Below are positions 30,610 to 41,290 of a DNA stretch of 64,000 nt, piece by piece (the first letter of the stretch is position 1; every line of letters begins with the position of its first letter). A program made the position numbers and the translations under genes. The notes under the pieces are model-generated. The model worked only from the letters and a program-made list of their open reading frames with translations. It was not told the DNA's origin and did not search any database. The DNA comes from Vandiemenella viatica (taxonomy: Eukaryota > Arthropoda > Insecta > Orthoptera > Morabidae), in assembly GCA_031002005.1 (NCBI GenBank), contig CM061920.1:117294095-117358094 (forward strand). The letters are read 5' to 3'.

Positions 30610-30760
30610 ATGTTTTAAGAACTGGATAGTTTGTTCAGGATGGTGGATCACATTTTGGGACATGTGGGATTGGTTAATTTGTTGAGGGAATGCTTGAAGG
30701 AAAGAACTGTAGAGGAGACAAAGATTAGAATATGGAAAGCAGAAAAATGAATACGTATTT
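30610..30760 (+). pseudogene. RTE-like LINE fragment (RT C-terminus)
   Basis: The forward frame reads MVDHILGHVGLVNLLRE, then a short glutamate-rich tail. This matches the C-terminal RLVGHILRHAGLVNLL segment of the RTE-like element at 54.8-58.1 kb. It is a short relic; both ends are undefined. Confidence 0.7.
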
Positions 30761-31255
30761 TGTAAGGGGTGCATCAAATCAGTCGAATGAGTGATAACAG
30801 TAAAAACAAAAAACCCCTCTTTTGAAAATCAGACACAGGAATTTTCCAACTTTATTTTTAAATGTTTGATGGCATAGACTGAAAAGAGCTCTTATATGAG
30901 AATATAAAATAACTAGTCTGCTTCATCAGGCTGTATTGCGTATTTATTTGCTTCCTGGAGGCGATAACCGCATAAAGACATCTACTGACTTATATGCAAA
31001 TGGAACTCCCGACACAATAGACGGAGCGGGATGCATATTTTCGATGATTACAAGAAGTACTAGATTGCAATTCCGATATTGTTAATCTTTCGACTATCCA
31101 GTGTGTCCGAATCCGACCCGACGAACGCAGGAATGGTTCTTTAAGCAGCACACACCTCATTTCTTTGCCTTTCTTTTGTCTCCCCGTTATAACGTTACAG
31201 CTGTAGACGAACCATAAAGGCCAGAAGGAAAAATTTTGTTGCTAGAACTTATTGA

Positions 31256-31990
31256 CAACTAGCAGCAGTATTTCTGGCGTTGCCCGATTTCGTTGAAATT
31301 GATTTACCCGTTCACTATTTTTAGTCACCCAAGTAGTGGATGAGCGGTGACGTACTGACCTTGCATTCGGGAGGACGAGGATTCGAATGCCCGCCTAGCC
31401 ATCCAGATGTGTGTTTTCCATTATTTCCCCAGATCACTCCGGTGAATGCCTTTCCCGTCTTTAATGACCTCGACGTCGACGAGGCACAAAAGCCGAAATA
31501 AAGAAAAAAGGTTTCATTGAGTTCACGCCAGCTATTTTTTGGATTAAAGGAAGCCTTTTTTCACCTGCACCCTACCCAGCAAGGGGTGGGTTGGAGTTGA
31601 TTTACCTCTACACTATTTTTGTTCGTTTGATGAGAAATATGTGTACCAAGTTTCATAAAACTGGAATCGGTCTTTGGCGGGATAAAAATAACTGTCAATT
31701 TATCCGCACCATACCTAGATAGAAGAGGTCTGGAGTTTGTTTACCCCTCTCAGAGAGAAAATTTGTACAATATTTCATCAAATTCGCACCAAACACTTTC
31801 GGAATTAACGCAAACCTATATTAATCCTCATCCTACCATACCCAGAAAGTAGTTGGTTGGAGCTAATTTATCACTACACTATTTTTATTCATCCGATGAG
31901 AATTTTCAATAATTTGGTACCAGCCATTTCCTAAATTAAAGCAAACGTCAATTTACCCACTCAGTTATAATTGGATACTGTAAAACGGAA
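31256..31990 (+). repeat. Degenerate ~130-bp tandem repeat, split by a SINE
   Basis: The motif TTGGAGTTGATTTACC followed by TCTACACTATTTTTGTTC recurs at about 31591, 31729 and 31859, 130-138 bp apart, with an earlier partial copy at about 31290-31325. Between the copies are related segments on the plan ACCAAGTTTCATAAAACTGG and AACTGTCAATTTA(T/C)CC. The SINE at 31330-31505 sits inside the first copy. Confidence 0.7.
31330..31505 (+). mobile_element. tRNA-derived SINE, copy E (forward orientation)
   Basis: The head AGTAGTGGATGAGCGGTGACG (box A region), box B GAGGATTCGAATGCCC, body TTTTCCATTATTTCCCCAG and CACTCCGGTGAATGCC are present. The 3' end is TAATGACCTCGACGTCGACG with an A-rich tail AAATAAAGAAAAAAG. 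It is nearly full length and in sense orientation. Confidence 0.85.
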
Positions 31991-32239
31991 TGTCAATCTT
32001 CATGTTTTTTCAGGCTGTATTTCAACCTAATCACATCTGCTAATTTTGTTGCTTGGAAACCCATACGTGTACTGTAATACTTTAATACATACCAAATAAA
32101 TGTATCTAAAATTTGTTTTTTTTTCGGAATCACGCATAAAATATAGGGTTTTCACAGTATTAAACATTAGGTATGTCTCATTATGCTGTATGGTTAGTCC
32201 CTTTCTTCTGGCGCTGGAGCTCAAAGTTAAAATCTTTTC

Positions 32240-32440
32240 CGCGGTAAAGACTGGTGGCACGGAACTGGAAGGAATTCAACTATGGGCTTGGGAAGGAACC
32301 ATCCCGGCATTCAGCTGGAGTGATTTTGGGAAACCATGGAAAACAAAACTGGATGGCCAGAGTCCACGTCTTCCCGAATGCTGGGCCTGCATGCTACATC
32401 TCACCCACCAGGTTCACGTTGAAGTTTAATTCAATTTAAT
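32240..32440 (-). mobile_element. tRNA-derived SINE, copy F (reverse orientation)
   Basis: GGAAGGAACCATCCCGGCATT, CTGGAGTGATTTTGGGAAACC and CACCCACCAGGTTCACG mark body and head. Box B has decayed (GGCCAGAGTCCACG). It has the same plan as copies A and D. Confidence 0.75.
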
Positions 32441-33181
32441 AGTGATCAATAAACAGCACAGTAAATTATGAAATGAATAAAAGCTAGATTAAGAGAGAAA
32501 TTTATGTGATAATGCAGAATGTATCGCCAACTACAGTAATACCATAAAAATATTCAGTTCTCCTAAAAAAAAAATTTATTTCCAACGCCAAGGCTTAGTA
32601 AAAAGTTCTATTCATGTTTAAAACCATCAGCCTATGCATTAATTACTATGAACGTATTGAATCTACTTTCAGCTCCAAATGCCAGATATTTTACCTGTGT
32701 GAACTCAGCCGTTCATGCAAATATCTAAAATGAATTATTGAAGAACATAATCAATAGTAAAAGAAAGAGAAAGCTCTATCAGTGCCGAATGTATCGTGAT
32801 CTACAACACTGCCGTAAGTCTTCTTCAAAATAGCAATGTTGGCACTAAAGGCTTTCCCATTAAGATTATCATTTGAAAATTGGTTAATGTCAGAGAAACT
32901 GTAATATTAGTCTTGCCTGTATAATTAAGTATCACGTATCAAAATTATTTATTGTAAACTGCTTTTACTGCGAACATTGAAGCTAATGGTTAGATCGTGC
33001 GTAAATAATACCATGGCGGTTCCATTTCTCACAATAGGTTCAGAATTTCATATACTACTCCGCAGTCATGTACCGTTGAAACATAACATGTACCAAACAC
33101 TTCAAGTATGATCCTCAGCTTTAAAACGGTGAAAACTCCATCGAAATCTGCTCAGTAGTTTTTTAGTTTTTCTAGAACATA

Positions 33182-33818
33182 CACTGGCGGAAATTACAAG
33201 TGCAACACCCAAATGGAGTTGTGATAAATGAATGGAACTTGGCGCTAAGTATCCCCATATAAAGATTACTAAAAAATTAAAATTTGAAAGTTTTACATGT
33301 AACAGTATGAGAATTACCGGGCTATTTCCCTATTGTGATACCCTACATGTCCACCATCCAAATCACATCTTGCACCAGAATAATGCCCCTCCTCGTACTG
33401 CAGCCATCACAACACAAGCCTTGCAAGGGGTTATGATCACAATCAGTTTGGACGCACAGTCCCAGATTGTCCCCAATAGAGCATGTCTGGGATGCCAGGA
33501 GTCGACACTTTAGACCACATGGTCACCCGGCACAAATTGTGCAACAACTCACTGTACAAGACATGCAGGCGTAGAGAGACATACCACAAGAAGAAATCCG
33601 AGTACTTATTGATTTAATGTGGGCAAGATTACACGAATTTATTTGTGCTCAAGTTAGCCGCACTTTATACTGAAAACTGTATCTAAAGGTAATAAACTTA
33701 ATCTGATTCCTTACAATTTGTTATCATTTCTTCTGGGTATGACCCTGGATATTTCTACAAAGTTTTCTAAAATTCCACCATTCCTATCTGGGTGCTGCAC
33801 TTCTAATTTCTGCCGGTG
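33182..33818 (+). mobile_element. Internally deleted Tc1-like element
   Basis: The element is 637 bp between TA dinucleotides at 33180-33181 and 33819-33820. Its imperfect inverted repeats of about 30 bp start CACTGGCGGAAATTACAAGTG on the left and CACCGGCAGAAATTAGAAGTG on the reverse of the right. Inside is the C-terminal half of a transposase with shifts: LHQNNAPPRTAAITTQALQG (second catalytic Asp region, D changed to N), then a frameshifted PIEHVWD-like box near 33470-33495. It is a different family from the element at 7.5 kb and older. Confidence 0.85.
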
Positions 33819-33820
33819 TA

Positions 33821-34380
33821 TATCCCCGGTTTTCATTTCGTTTGATTCATTATACAGCAAGCAAGAACGTCTTTGCTCGTTAAACAACAGAGATTATACA
33901 ATTTCCATAGACAGCTTGAGAATACAAGTAAAACTTATTTTGATATCATTTATAACACACCTATTGTACTGAAATAAGTGGCATTACTTACCATTGCTAT
34001 TTTACACTTTAACCTGTAATGTTTCGAAGCACACGTGAAACATGGTTTGAACAGTTTAAACTTTTATTGGTAACACCATTTGTTCCTTCACTGATACCTT
34101 GGTTTTAACATTCTTGTGCGCTTACCTCTAGTACTTGGATGCGGTTCTCCCATCTGACCATAACTGCCTTTATCTTCCGCATCCCTTCCTGAAATTCTTT
34201 GACGATATCATCCGAGACAGAGCTACATTTTTCTATTCATTCTACATTTAAACAAGCTGTGCCATACCACCTTATTCTTTTTGTTAATGTTTTAATCTCC
34301 ACTCTCTCATTTTCGATACTTTTTCTGAGTTTGTTTGTCACAGTCAACTGTTATTCACGGAAAGTTCCCCATTGAGACTG
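33821..34380. other. Unassigned sequence between Tc1 relic and Copia relic
   Basis: No family was recognised. It may include decayed downstream parts of the Copia element, but no reverse transcriptase motif could be read. Confidence 0.4.
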
Positions 34381-34389
34381 TCATTTCTT

Positions 34390-35326
34390 GATATTTATTT
34401 CCTTTATTTTATTTTATTTCCACAACTTTCACATTTTCTTCTCCATTCTCCATAATAATCACATCTCTGCTTGTCATTATTTTATTTTTATTACAGTCAT
34501 AAAATTGTGTAACCTTTTATATTTTCGGAATATCCAACAAATATGTATTTTCGTGACATTTTGTCCCACTTTAAGCGTTTTTCTTTGAGAACATGGACCA
34601 TCACATAACTGTCAAATATACGAATATGGCTTAAATCATATTTCTTGCCATGCTACAGCTCATACGGTGTCTTGTTTTGAGTTCCTTATGCAGTTTATCT
34701 GTTTAAAAGCACACAGCCGTATCTGCTGCTTATCCCAAAATCTTTTATCTAAATTTGCATCAAATAACATACATCTTTCTTTATAAAATATTGCACAGAT
34801 CATTTTGTCCTGGGGTGTGCGTGTTCCTTTTCAGATGATAATACCTTCTTTCCTCAGAAAATCTGTAAACTAGTAGATACAAAATGCATAGCCATTATCA
34901 GTGCAAAATTTTTAATTTTCTTGTTATTTTGGTTTGCTACCAAAGCTTTAAATTCTTTAAAGTTGCTAAATACTTTACTTTCAGCTATCAAGAAGTAAGT
35001 AAATGACATGCGACTGAAGTAGTCTACCAGCTATAAAAATATCGCGCACCACCTAAGGCTTTACAATGCATTGGGCCGCACACATCAGCATGTTGCAACG
35101 TTTCTGTACTTCTTTTTCCTATATGTGTGTTTTTCCTCACAGCACACGACACAACTCGTTTATTTCGTTTGAAAGTATTTGGAATCACTAAGTCCATCTA
35201 CCACGCCAGATTTCCTTTTATTCTTGTCTTTGCTGTTTATGTGGCCGAGTCTTCAGTGCCACGTAGAGCCATCAACTAACACAGGAGCGGCCAATAACCT
35301 GTGGCCACTTTTCATATTATATTCTA
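34390..35326 (-). pseudogene. Copia GAG-pre-integrase and integrase relic
   Basis: It resumes just inside the left boundary of the insertion with GHRLLAAPVLVDGSTWH, RLGHINSK and KSGVVDGLSDSKYF. A zinc-binding CVVC part and SRMSFTYFLIAESKVFSNFKEFK (integrase core, about 35010-34950) follow. Later come LKWDKMSRKYIFVGY (about 34580-34540) and SRDVIIMENGEENVKVVE (about 34460-34405). Many frameshifts and stops; the second catalytic TDN motif is eroded. Confidence 0.8.
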
Positions 35327-38300
35327 TACTAGCTGGAACCCACGACTTCGTTCGTGATTGTAAAGAATTCATATTGACAGCTATAGACATCTAACCACCA
35401 TAGTGCACGATGGGAGACTCGATACTATTACCACACACAAATACCAGTCTTCTGCGCTATGTAGTTCCGGCAGCAAAGTAAAATTTACGGATTCACACAA
35501 GTCTTTGGATGAAATACGAAAATATTCATGATCGGCAATTTCAAACACCATATCTCACACACTCCCACAGTTACCGAATTTCGGCCAACGTTGTGATCGA
35601 TGGGAGACTCTGTGTTACTACCACACACAAACGCCAGTGATCTGCGATTGATATTTTTCACTTAAAAGTGATACACCGTGACACATGCGTCTTTGGCAGA
35701 AATATGAAAGTGGCGCAGGTCTACCATTTTTAACCCCCATATCTCCCACACCCCCATAGCTACCGAAATCTAACAACAATAGTGCACAACATGAGATACG
35801 ATTCTACTACCACACATAAACACCAATGCTCTATGCTATGTAGTCGTGGCAGAAAAGTGAAATCTGCGGAGACACATGTCTTTCGTCGAAATACGAAAAT
35901 ACCCTTGGTCAGCCACTTACAACCACCATATCTCCCACACAACCACAGTTTCTGAAATTCGGCCGATGTTGTGATCGAAAGGTGACTCTGTGTTACTACC
36001 ACAAACAAACGCCAGAGATCTGTGATCTATAGTTTTCGCTGAAAAGTGGTACACCATGACACTTTTGTCTTTGGCAGAAATATGAAATTGCCACAGGACG
36101 ACCACTTTCAACACCCATTTCTCCCACACCCCCAAAGCTACCGAAATCTAACAACCATAGTGCATTACATGAGATACGATTCTACTACCAAACACAAACA
36201 CCAATGCTCTATGCTATGTAGTTGTGGCAGAAAAGTGACATATGCGGAGACAGTCGCAATTCGAAAATATCCTTGGTCGGCCACTTACAACCACCATATC
36301 TACCACAGTACCACAGTTTCTGAAATTCGGCCGCTGTTGTGATCGAAAGGTGACTCTGTGTTACTACCACAAACAAACGCCAGAGATCTGTGATCGATAG
36401 TATCCGCTGAAAAGTGGTACACCATGACACTTTTGTCTTTGGCAGAAATATGAAATTGCCACAGGACGACCACTTTCAACCCCCATTTCTCCCACACCCC
36501 CAAAGCTACCGAAATCTAACAACCATAGTGCATTACATGAGATACGATTCTACTACCAAACACAAACACCAATGCTCTATGCTATGTAGTTGTGGCACAA
36601 AAGTGACATATGCGGAGACAGTCGCAATACGAAAATATCCTTGGTCGGCCACTTACAACCACCATATCTACCACAGTACCACAGTTTCTTAAATTCGGCC
36701 GCTGTTGTGATCGAAAGGTGACTCTGTGCTACTACTACACACAAACGCCAGTTATCTGTGATCTATAGTTTTCGCTGAAAAGTGATACACCATGACACTT
36801 TTGTCTTTGGCAGAAGTATGAAATTACCACAGGTCGACCACTTTCAAAACCCCATATCTCCCACACCCCCATAGCTACCGACATCTAACAACCATATTGC
36901 ACTACATGAGATACGATTCTACTATTAAACACAAACACCAATGCTCTATGCTATGTAGTTGTGGCAGAAAAGTGAAATATGCGGAGACAGTCGAAATACG
37001 AAAATATCCTTGGTCGGCCACTTACAACCACCATATCTACCACAGTACCACAGTTTCTGAAATTCGGCCGCTGTTGTGATCGAAAGGTGACTCTGTGCTA
37101 CTACTACACACAAACGCCAGTTATCTGTGATCTATAGTTTTCGCTGAAAAGTAGTACACCATGACACTTTTGTCTTTGGCAGAAATATGAAATTGCCACA
37201 GGACGACCACTTTCAACCCCCATTTCTCCCACACCCCCAAGCTACCGAAATCTAACAACCATAGTGCATTACATGAGATACGATTCTACTACCAAACACA
37301 AACACCAATGCTCTATGCTATGTAGTTGTGGCAGAAAAGTGACATATGCGGAGACAGTCGCAATACGAAAATACCCTTGGTCGGCCACTTACAACCACCA
37401 TATCTACCACAGTACCACAGTTTCTGAAATTCGGCCGCTGTTGTGATCGAAAGGTGACTCTGTGTTACTACCACAAACAAACGCCAGAGATCTGTGATCG
37501 ATAGTATTCGCTGAAAAGTGGTACACCATGACACTTTTGTCTTTGGCAGAAATATGAAATTGCCACAGGACGACCACTTTCAACCCCCATTTCTCCCACA
37601 CCCCCATAGCTACCGAAATCTAACAACCATAGTGCATTACATGAGATACGATTCTACTACCAAACACAAACACCAATGCTCTATGCTATGTAGTTGTGGC
37701 AGAAAAGTGACATATGCGGAGACAGTCGAAATACGAAAATATCCTTGGTCGGCCAATTACAACCACCATATCTACCACAGTACCACAGTTCCTGAAATTC
37801 GGCCGCTGTTGTGATCGAAAGGTGACTCTGTGCTACTACCACACACAAACGCCAGTTATCTGTAATCTATAGTTTTCGCTGAAAAGTGATACACCATGAC
37901 ACTTTTGTCTTTGGCAGAAGTATGAAATTACCACAGGTCGACCACTTTCAACCCCCATATCTCCCACACCCCCACAGCTACCGACATCTAACAACCATAT
38001 TGCACTACATGAGCTACGATTCTACTACCAAACACAAACACCAATGCTCTATGCTATGTAGTTGTGGCAGAAAAGTGAAATATGCGGAGACAGTCGAAAT
38101 ACGAAAATATCCTTGGTCGGCCACTTACAACCACCATATCTACCACAGTACCACAGTTTCTGAAATTCGGCCGCTGTTGTGATCGAAAGGTGACTCTGTG
38201 CTACTACTACACACAAACGCCAGTTATCTGTGATCTATAGTTTTCGCTGAAAAGTGATACACCATGACACTTTTGTCTTTGGCAGAAGTATGAAATTGCC

Positions 38301-40146
38301 ACAGGTCGACCACTTTCAACCCCCATTTCTCCCACACCCCCATAGCTACCGACATCTAACAACCATATTGCATTACATGAGATATGATTCTACTACCAAA
38401 CACAAACACAAATGCTCTATGCTATGTAGTTGTGGCAGAAAAGTGACATATGCGGAGACAGTCGAAATACGAAAATATCCTTGGTCGGCCACTTACAACC
38501 ACCATATCTACCACAGTACCACAGTTTCTGAAATTCGGCCACTGTTGTGATCGAAAGGTGACTCTGTGCTACTACTACACACAAACGCCAGTTATCTGTG
38601 ATCTATAGTTTTCGCTGAAAAGTGATACACCATGACACTTTTGTCTTTGGCAGAAGTATGAAATTGCCACAGGTCGACCACTTTCAACCCCCATTTCTCC
38701 CACACCCCATAGCTACCGACATCTAACAACCATATTGCACTACATGAGATATGATTCTACTACCAAACACAAACACAAATGCTCTATGCTATGTAGTTGT
38801 GGCAGAAAAGTGACATATGCGGAGACAGTCGAAATACGAAAATATCCTTGGTCGGCCACTTACAACCACCATATCTACCACAGTACCACAGTTTCTGAAA
38901 TTCGGCCGCTGTTGTGATCGAAAGGTGACTCTGTGCTACTACTACACACAAACGCCAGTTATCTGTGATCTATAGTTTTCGCTGAAAAGTGATACACCAT
39001 GACACTTTTGTCTTTGGCAGAAGTATGAAATTGCCACAGGTCGACCACTTTCAACCCCCATTTCTCCCACACCCCCATAGCTACCGACATCTAACAACCA
39101 TATTGCACTACATGAGATATGATTCTACTACCAAACACAAACACAAATGCTCTATGCTATGTAGTTGTGGCAGAAAAGTGACATATGCGGAGACAGTCGA
39201 AATACGAAAATATCCTTGGTCGGCCACTTACAACCACCATATCTACCACAGTACCACAGTTTCTGAAATTCGGCCACTGTTGTGATCGAAAGGTGACTCT
39301 GTGCTACTACTACACACAAACGCCAGTTATCTGTGATCTATAGTTTTCGCTGAAAAGTGATACACCATGACACTTTTGTCTTTGGCAGAAGTATGAAATT
39401 GCCACAGGTCGACCACTTTCAACCCCCATTTCTCCCACACCCCCATAGCTACCGACATCTAACAACCATATTGCACTACATGAGATATGATTCTACTACC
39501 AAACACAAACACAAATGCTCTATGCTATGTAGTTGTGGCAGAAAAGTGACATTTGCGGAGACAGTCGAAATACTAAAATATCCTTGGTCGGCCACTTACA
39601 ACCACCATATCTACCACAGTACCACAGTTTCTGAAATTCGGCCGCTGTTGTGATCGAAAGGTGACTCTGTGCTACTACTACACACAAACGCCAGTTATCT
39701 GTGATCTATGGTTTTCGCTGAAAAGTGATACACCACGACACTTTTGTCTTTGGCAGAAATATGAAATTGCCACAGGACGACCACTTTCAACCCCCATATC
39801 TCCCACACCCCCATAGCTACCGACATCTAACAACCATAGTACATCACAGGAAAGACGATTCTACTACCACACACAAACACCAAAGGTCTATGTTATGTAG
39901 TTGTGGATGGAATGAGAAGTATACGGAGATACGAATTTTTGGTCGAAATATGAAAACGCCCTGCACTGACCAACTTTAATCATTATATCTCCCACATCCC
40001 CACAGCTATCGGCATTCGGCCAACGTTGTGCATGACAGGAAACTCCATGCAACTTCCACTCACAAACATCAGTGATCTGTGCAAGGTAGTGGTGGCTGAA
40101 AACTGAAATATAGGAAAAAACACGTCTATTTTTATATATATATAAG
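35327..40146 (+). mobile_element. Insertion carrying ~25 tandem 184-bp monomers (368-bp dimers)
   Basis: The 5' end reads TACTAGCTGGAACCCACGAC with a small hairpin (35341-35356). The 3' end is CACGTCTATTTTTATATATA with a (TA)n tract near 40130-40146. The interior is tandem monomers of about 184 bp that alternate in two types to form a 368-bp higher-order unit. For example, the start GATACACCATGACACTTTTG recurs at about 36046, 36414, 36782, 37150, 37518, 37886, 38254, 38622, 38989, 39357 and 39725. Units at 38.2-39.6 kb are nearly identical, while those at the ends are diverged. The same end sequences bound the locus at 61.6-63.4 kb, so this is a transposable unit with an expanded internal satellite. 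The element class is not determined. Confidence 0.88.
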
Positions 40147-40149
40147 ATT

Positions 40150-40625
40150 TAAATTATAAACACCACTAGTCAGTTTTCCACATCCACCAATTCAATGTTC
40201 ATATTATGTATAGAATAATTCCGTGAATCTTAGTAAACTTTATTACCATTCTTTATAAGTTCACTCACTGAGAAGATGTCAGTCGCCATACTTGGAACGT
40301 TCAATGTATTTTTCACTGATATTTTAACCGCAGTAAGTAGTTATTTATACATTGATGGTACACAACACAGGCCTGAAATAATAAATACTCCTGTATTTGA
40401 CGAATACGATGCATTTTTTATCCAGTTATATGAGAACGTGCACCGGAGTCAATGTACTAATCTTGTTTACCAAACTTGCCGGATAGAAAAACAACCCTAC
40501 TACACACATTTGATTGCTTAGGTTCATCTTATTTCGTTAGAAATGGACATTGATTTCTATAATGCTCTATCTGCTTACACCGCCAACAAGTGATAGATTG
40601 AACCCCTGTCATTTTGACATTTGAC
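40150..40625 (-). pseudogene. Copia zinc knuckle and protease relic
   Basis: The reverse frame reads CWRCKQIEHYRNQC, an exact C-x2-C-x4-H-x4-C knuckle (about 40592-40543). IDSGARSHITG follows with the aspartic protease DSGA motif (about 40452-40420). Then comes the SVSELIKNGNKV segment that normally lies between protease and integrase. Stops interrupt the frame. The coding match ends at the boundary of the satellite-bearing insertion near 40150. Confidence 0.8.
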
Positions 40626-40639
40626 AGTGACTTTTCCGC

Positions 40640-41286
40640 TACGTAATTTCAGCTTTTGTTGTGTCTGTTGGCAGGCTTACATTTACGGTTCTGCCAACCT
40701 TTAGAAGCGAAAGCGGTGTTTGTCTCTGATACATTCAAATCTGGGATTTCGATATCTGACATTTCCATATCGATCAATTTTGTCTTAATGACATCCGTCG
40801 AAATAGGAATGTCACAATTTTGAATCACCATGATCATGGGTGAAAATCGTTCAGCCAGCTAACAATGAGCCAATCCGTTGGTCGTTTATCTCAAATCCAG
40901 TCCTACTTAATGTTGGCGATGTCACAATCATTTGTGTCACCTACCACGTCATTGATTCACAACTATTAAACCGGATTGATATGAGATGCTGATGTAAGGA
41001 TATTTTTCGTGTAAACCCGGATTCGTAGGTCTATGTCAAGTCCATAGCTCCTTCGTTTTTTAGCTTGCTTTATATGCACATATAACGCTGGATCAATTGT
41101 AAGAATCAGCTTTGCTTTCGCCCTTGCATCATCTGCGGTTACAGTGCTAGTGCTTGCACTTTCATCTTGTTTTATTAAGCAGGACATGCCTCCTAACACC
41201 AACATATTCTCTACCGTAAAAGCCCACACATCGCAGTATTCTCTTCCTTTAAGCTTAGGAATTACAAAATTTGAAGCCATCTTCAA
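40640..41286 (-). pseudogene. Copia gag relic
   Basis: From the ATG at 41286, FVIPKLKGREYCDVWAFTVE, then DDARAKAKLILTIDPALYVH, is the typical start of Copia gag. The frame breaks after HIKQAKK (about 41050). Further on, ENMLV... and IMVIQNCDIPISTDVIKTKL (about 40830-40770) belong to the same domain. It would have formed the nucleocapsid of virus-like particles. Confidence 0.85.
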
Positions 41287-41290
41287 GCAC

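Larger units (their letters stand above)
34380..41290 (-). mobile_element. Ty1/Copia retrotransposon relic, split by a satellite-bearing insertion
   Basis: Reverse-strand order is gag (41286-40640), a CCHC zinc knuckle (about 40592-40543), a protease DSGA motif (about 40450-40430) and a LxSVSELIKNGNKV segment (about 40275-40230). The insertion at 40146-35327 comes next. After it are a GAG-pre-integrase RLGHIN segment (about 35245-35230) and an integrase relic to about 34400. Coding is collinear on either side of the insertion, so one element has been interrupted. The RT/RNase H and LTRs were not found. Many stops and shifts show age. Confidence 0.85.

Noticed and set aside
36046..39979. Repeated ~98-codon open frames in the 184/368-bp array that look like a protein family
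   Set aside because: They recur only because the DNA repeats; the 368-bp period is not a multiple of three, frames are not continuous, and both strands give similar open frames.
35680..39980. Regularly spaced repeats as a CRISPR array
   Set aside because: The units are contiguous 184-bp monomers without unique spacers in a eukaryotic genome; it is a satellite.
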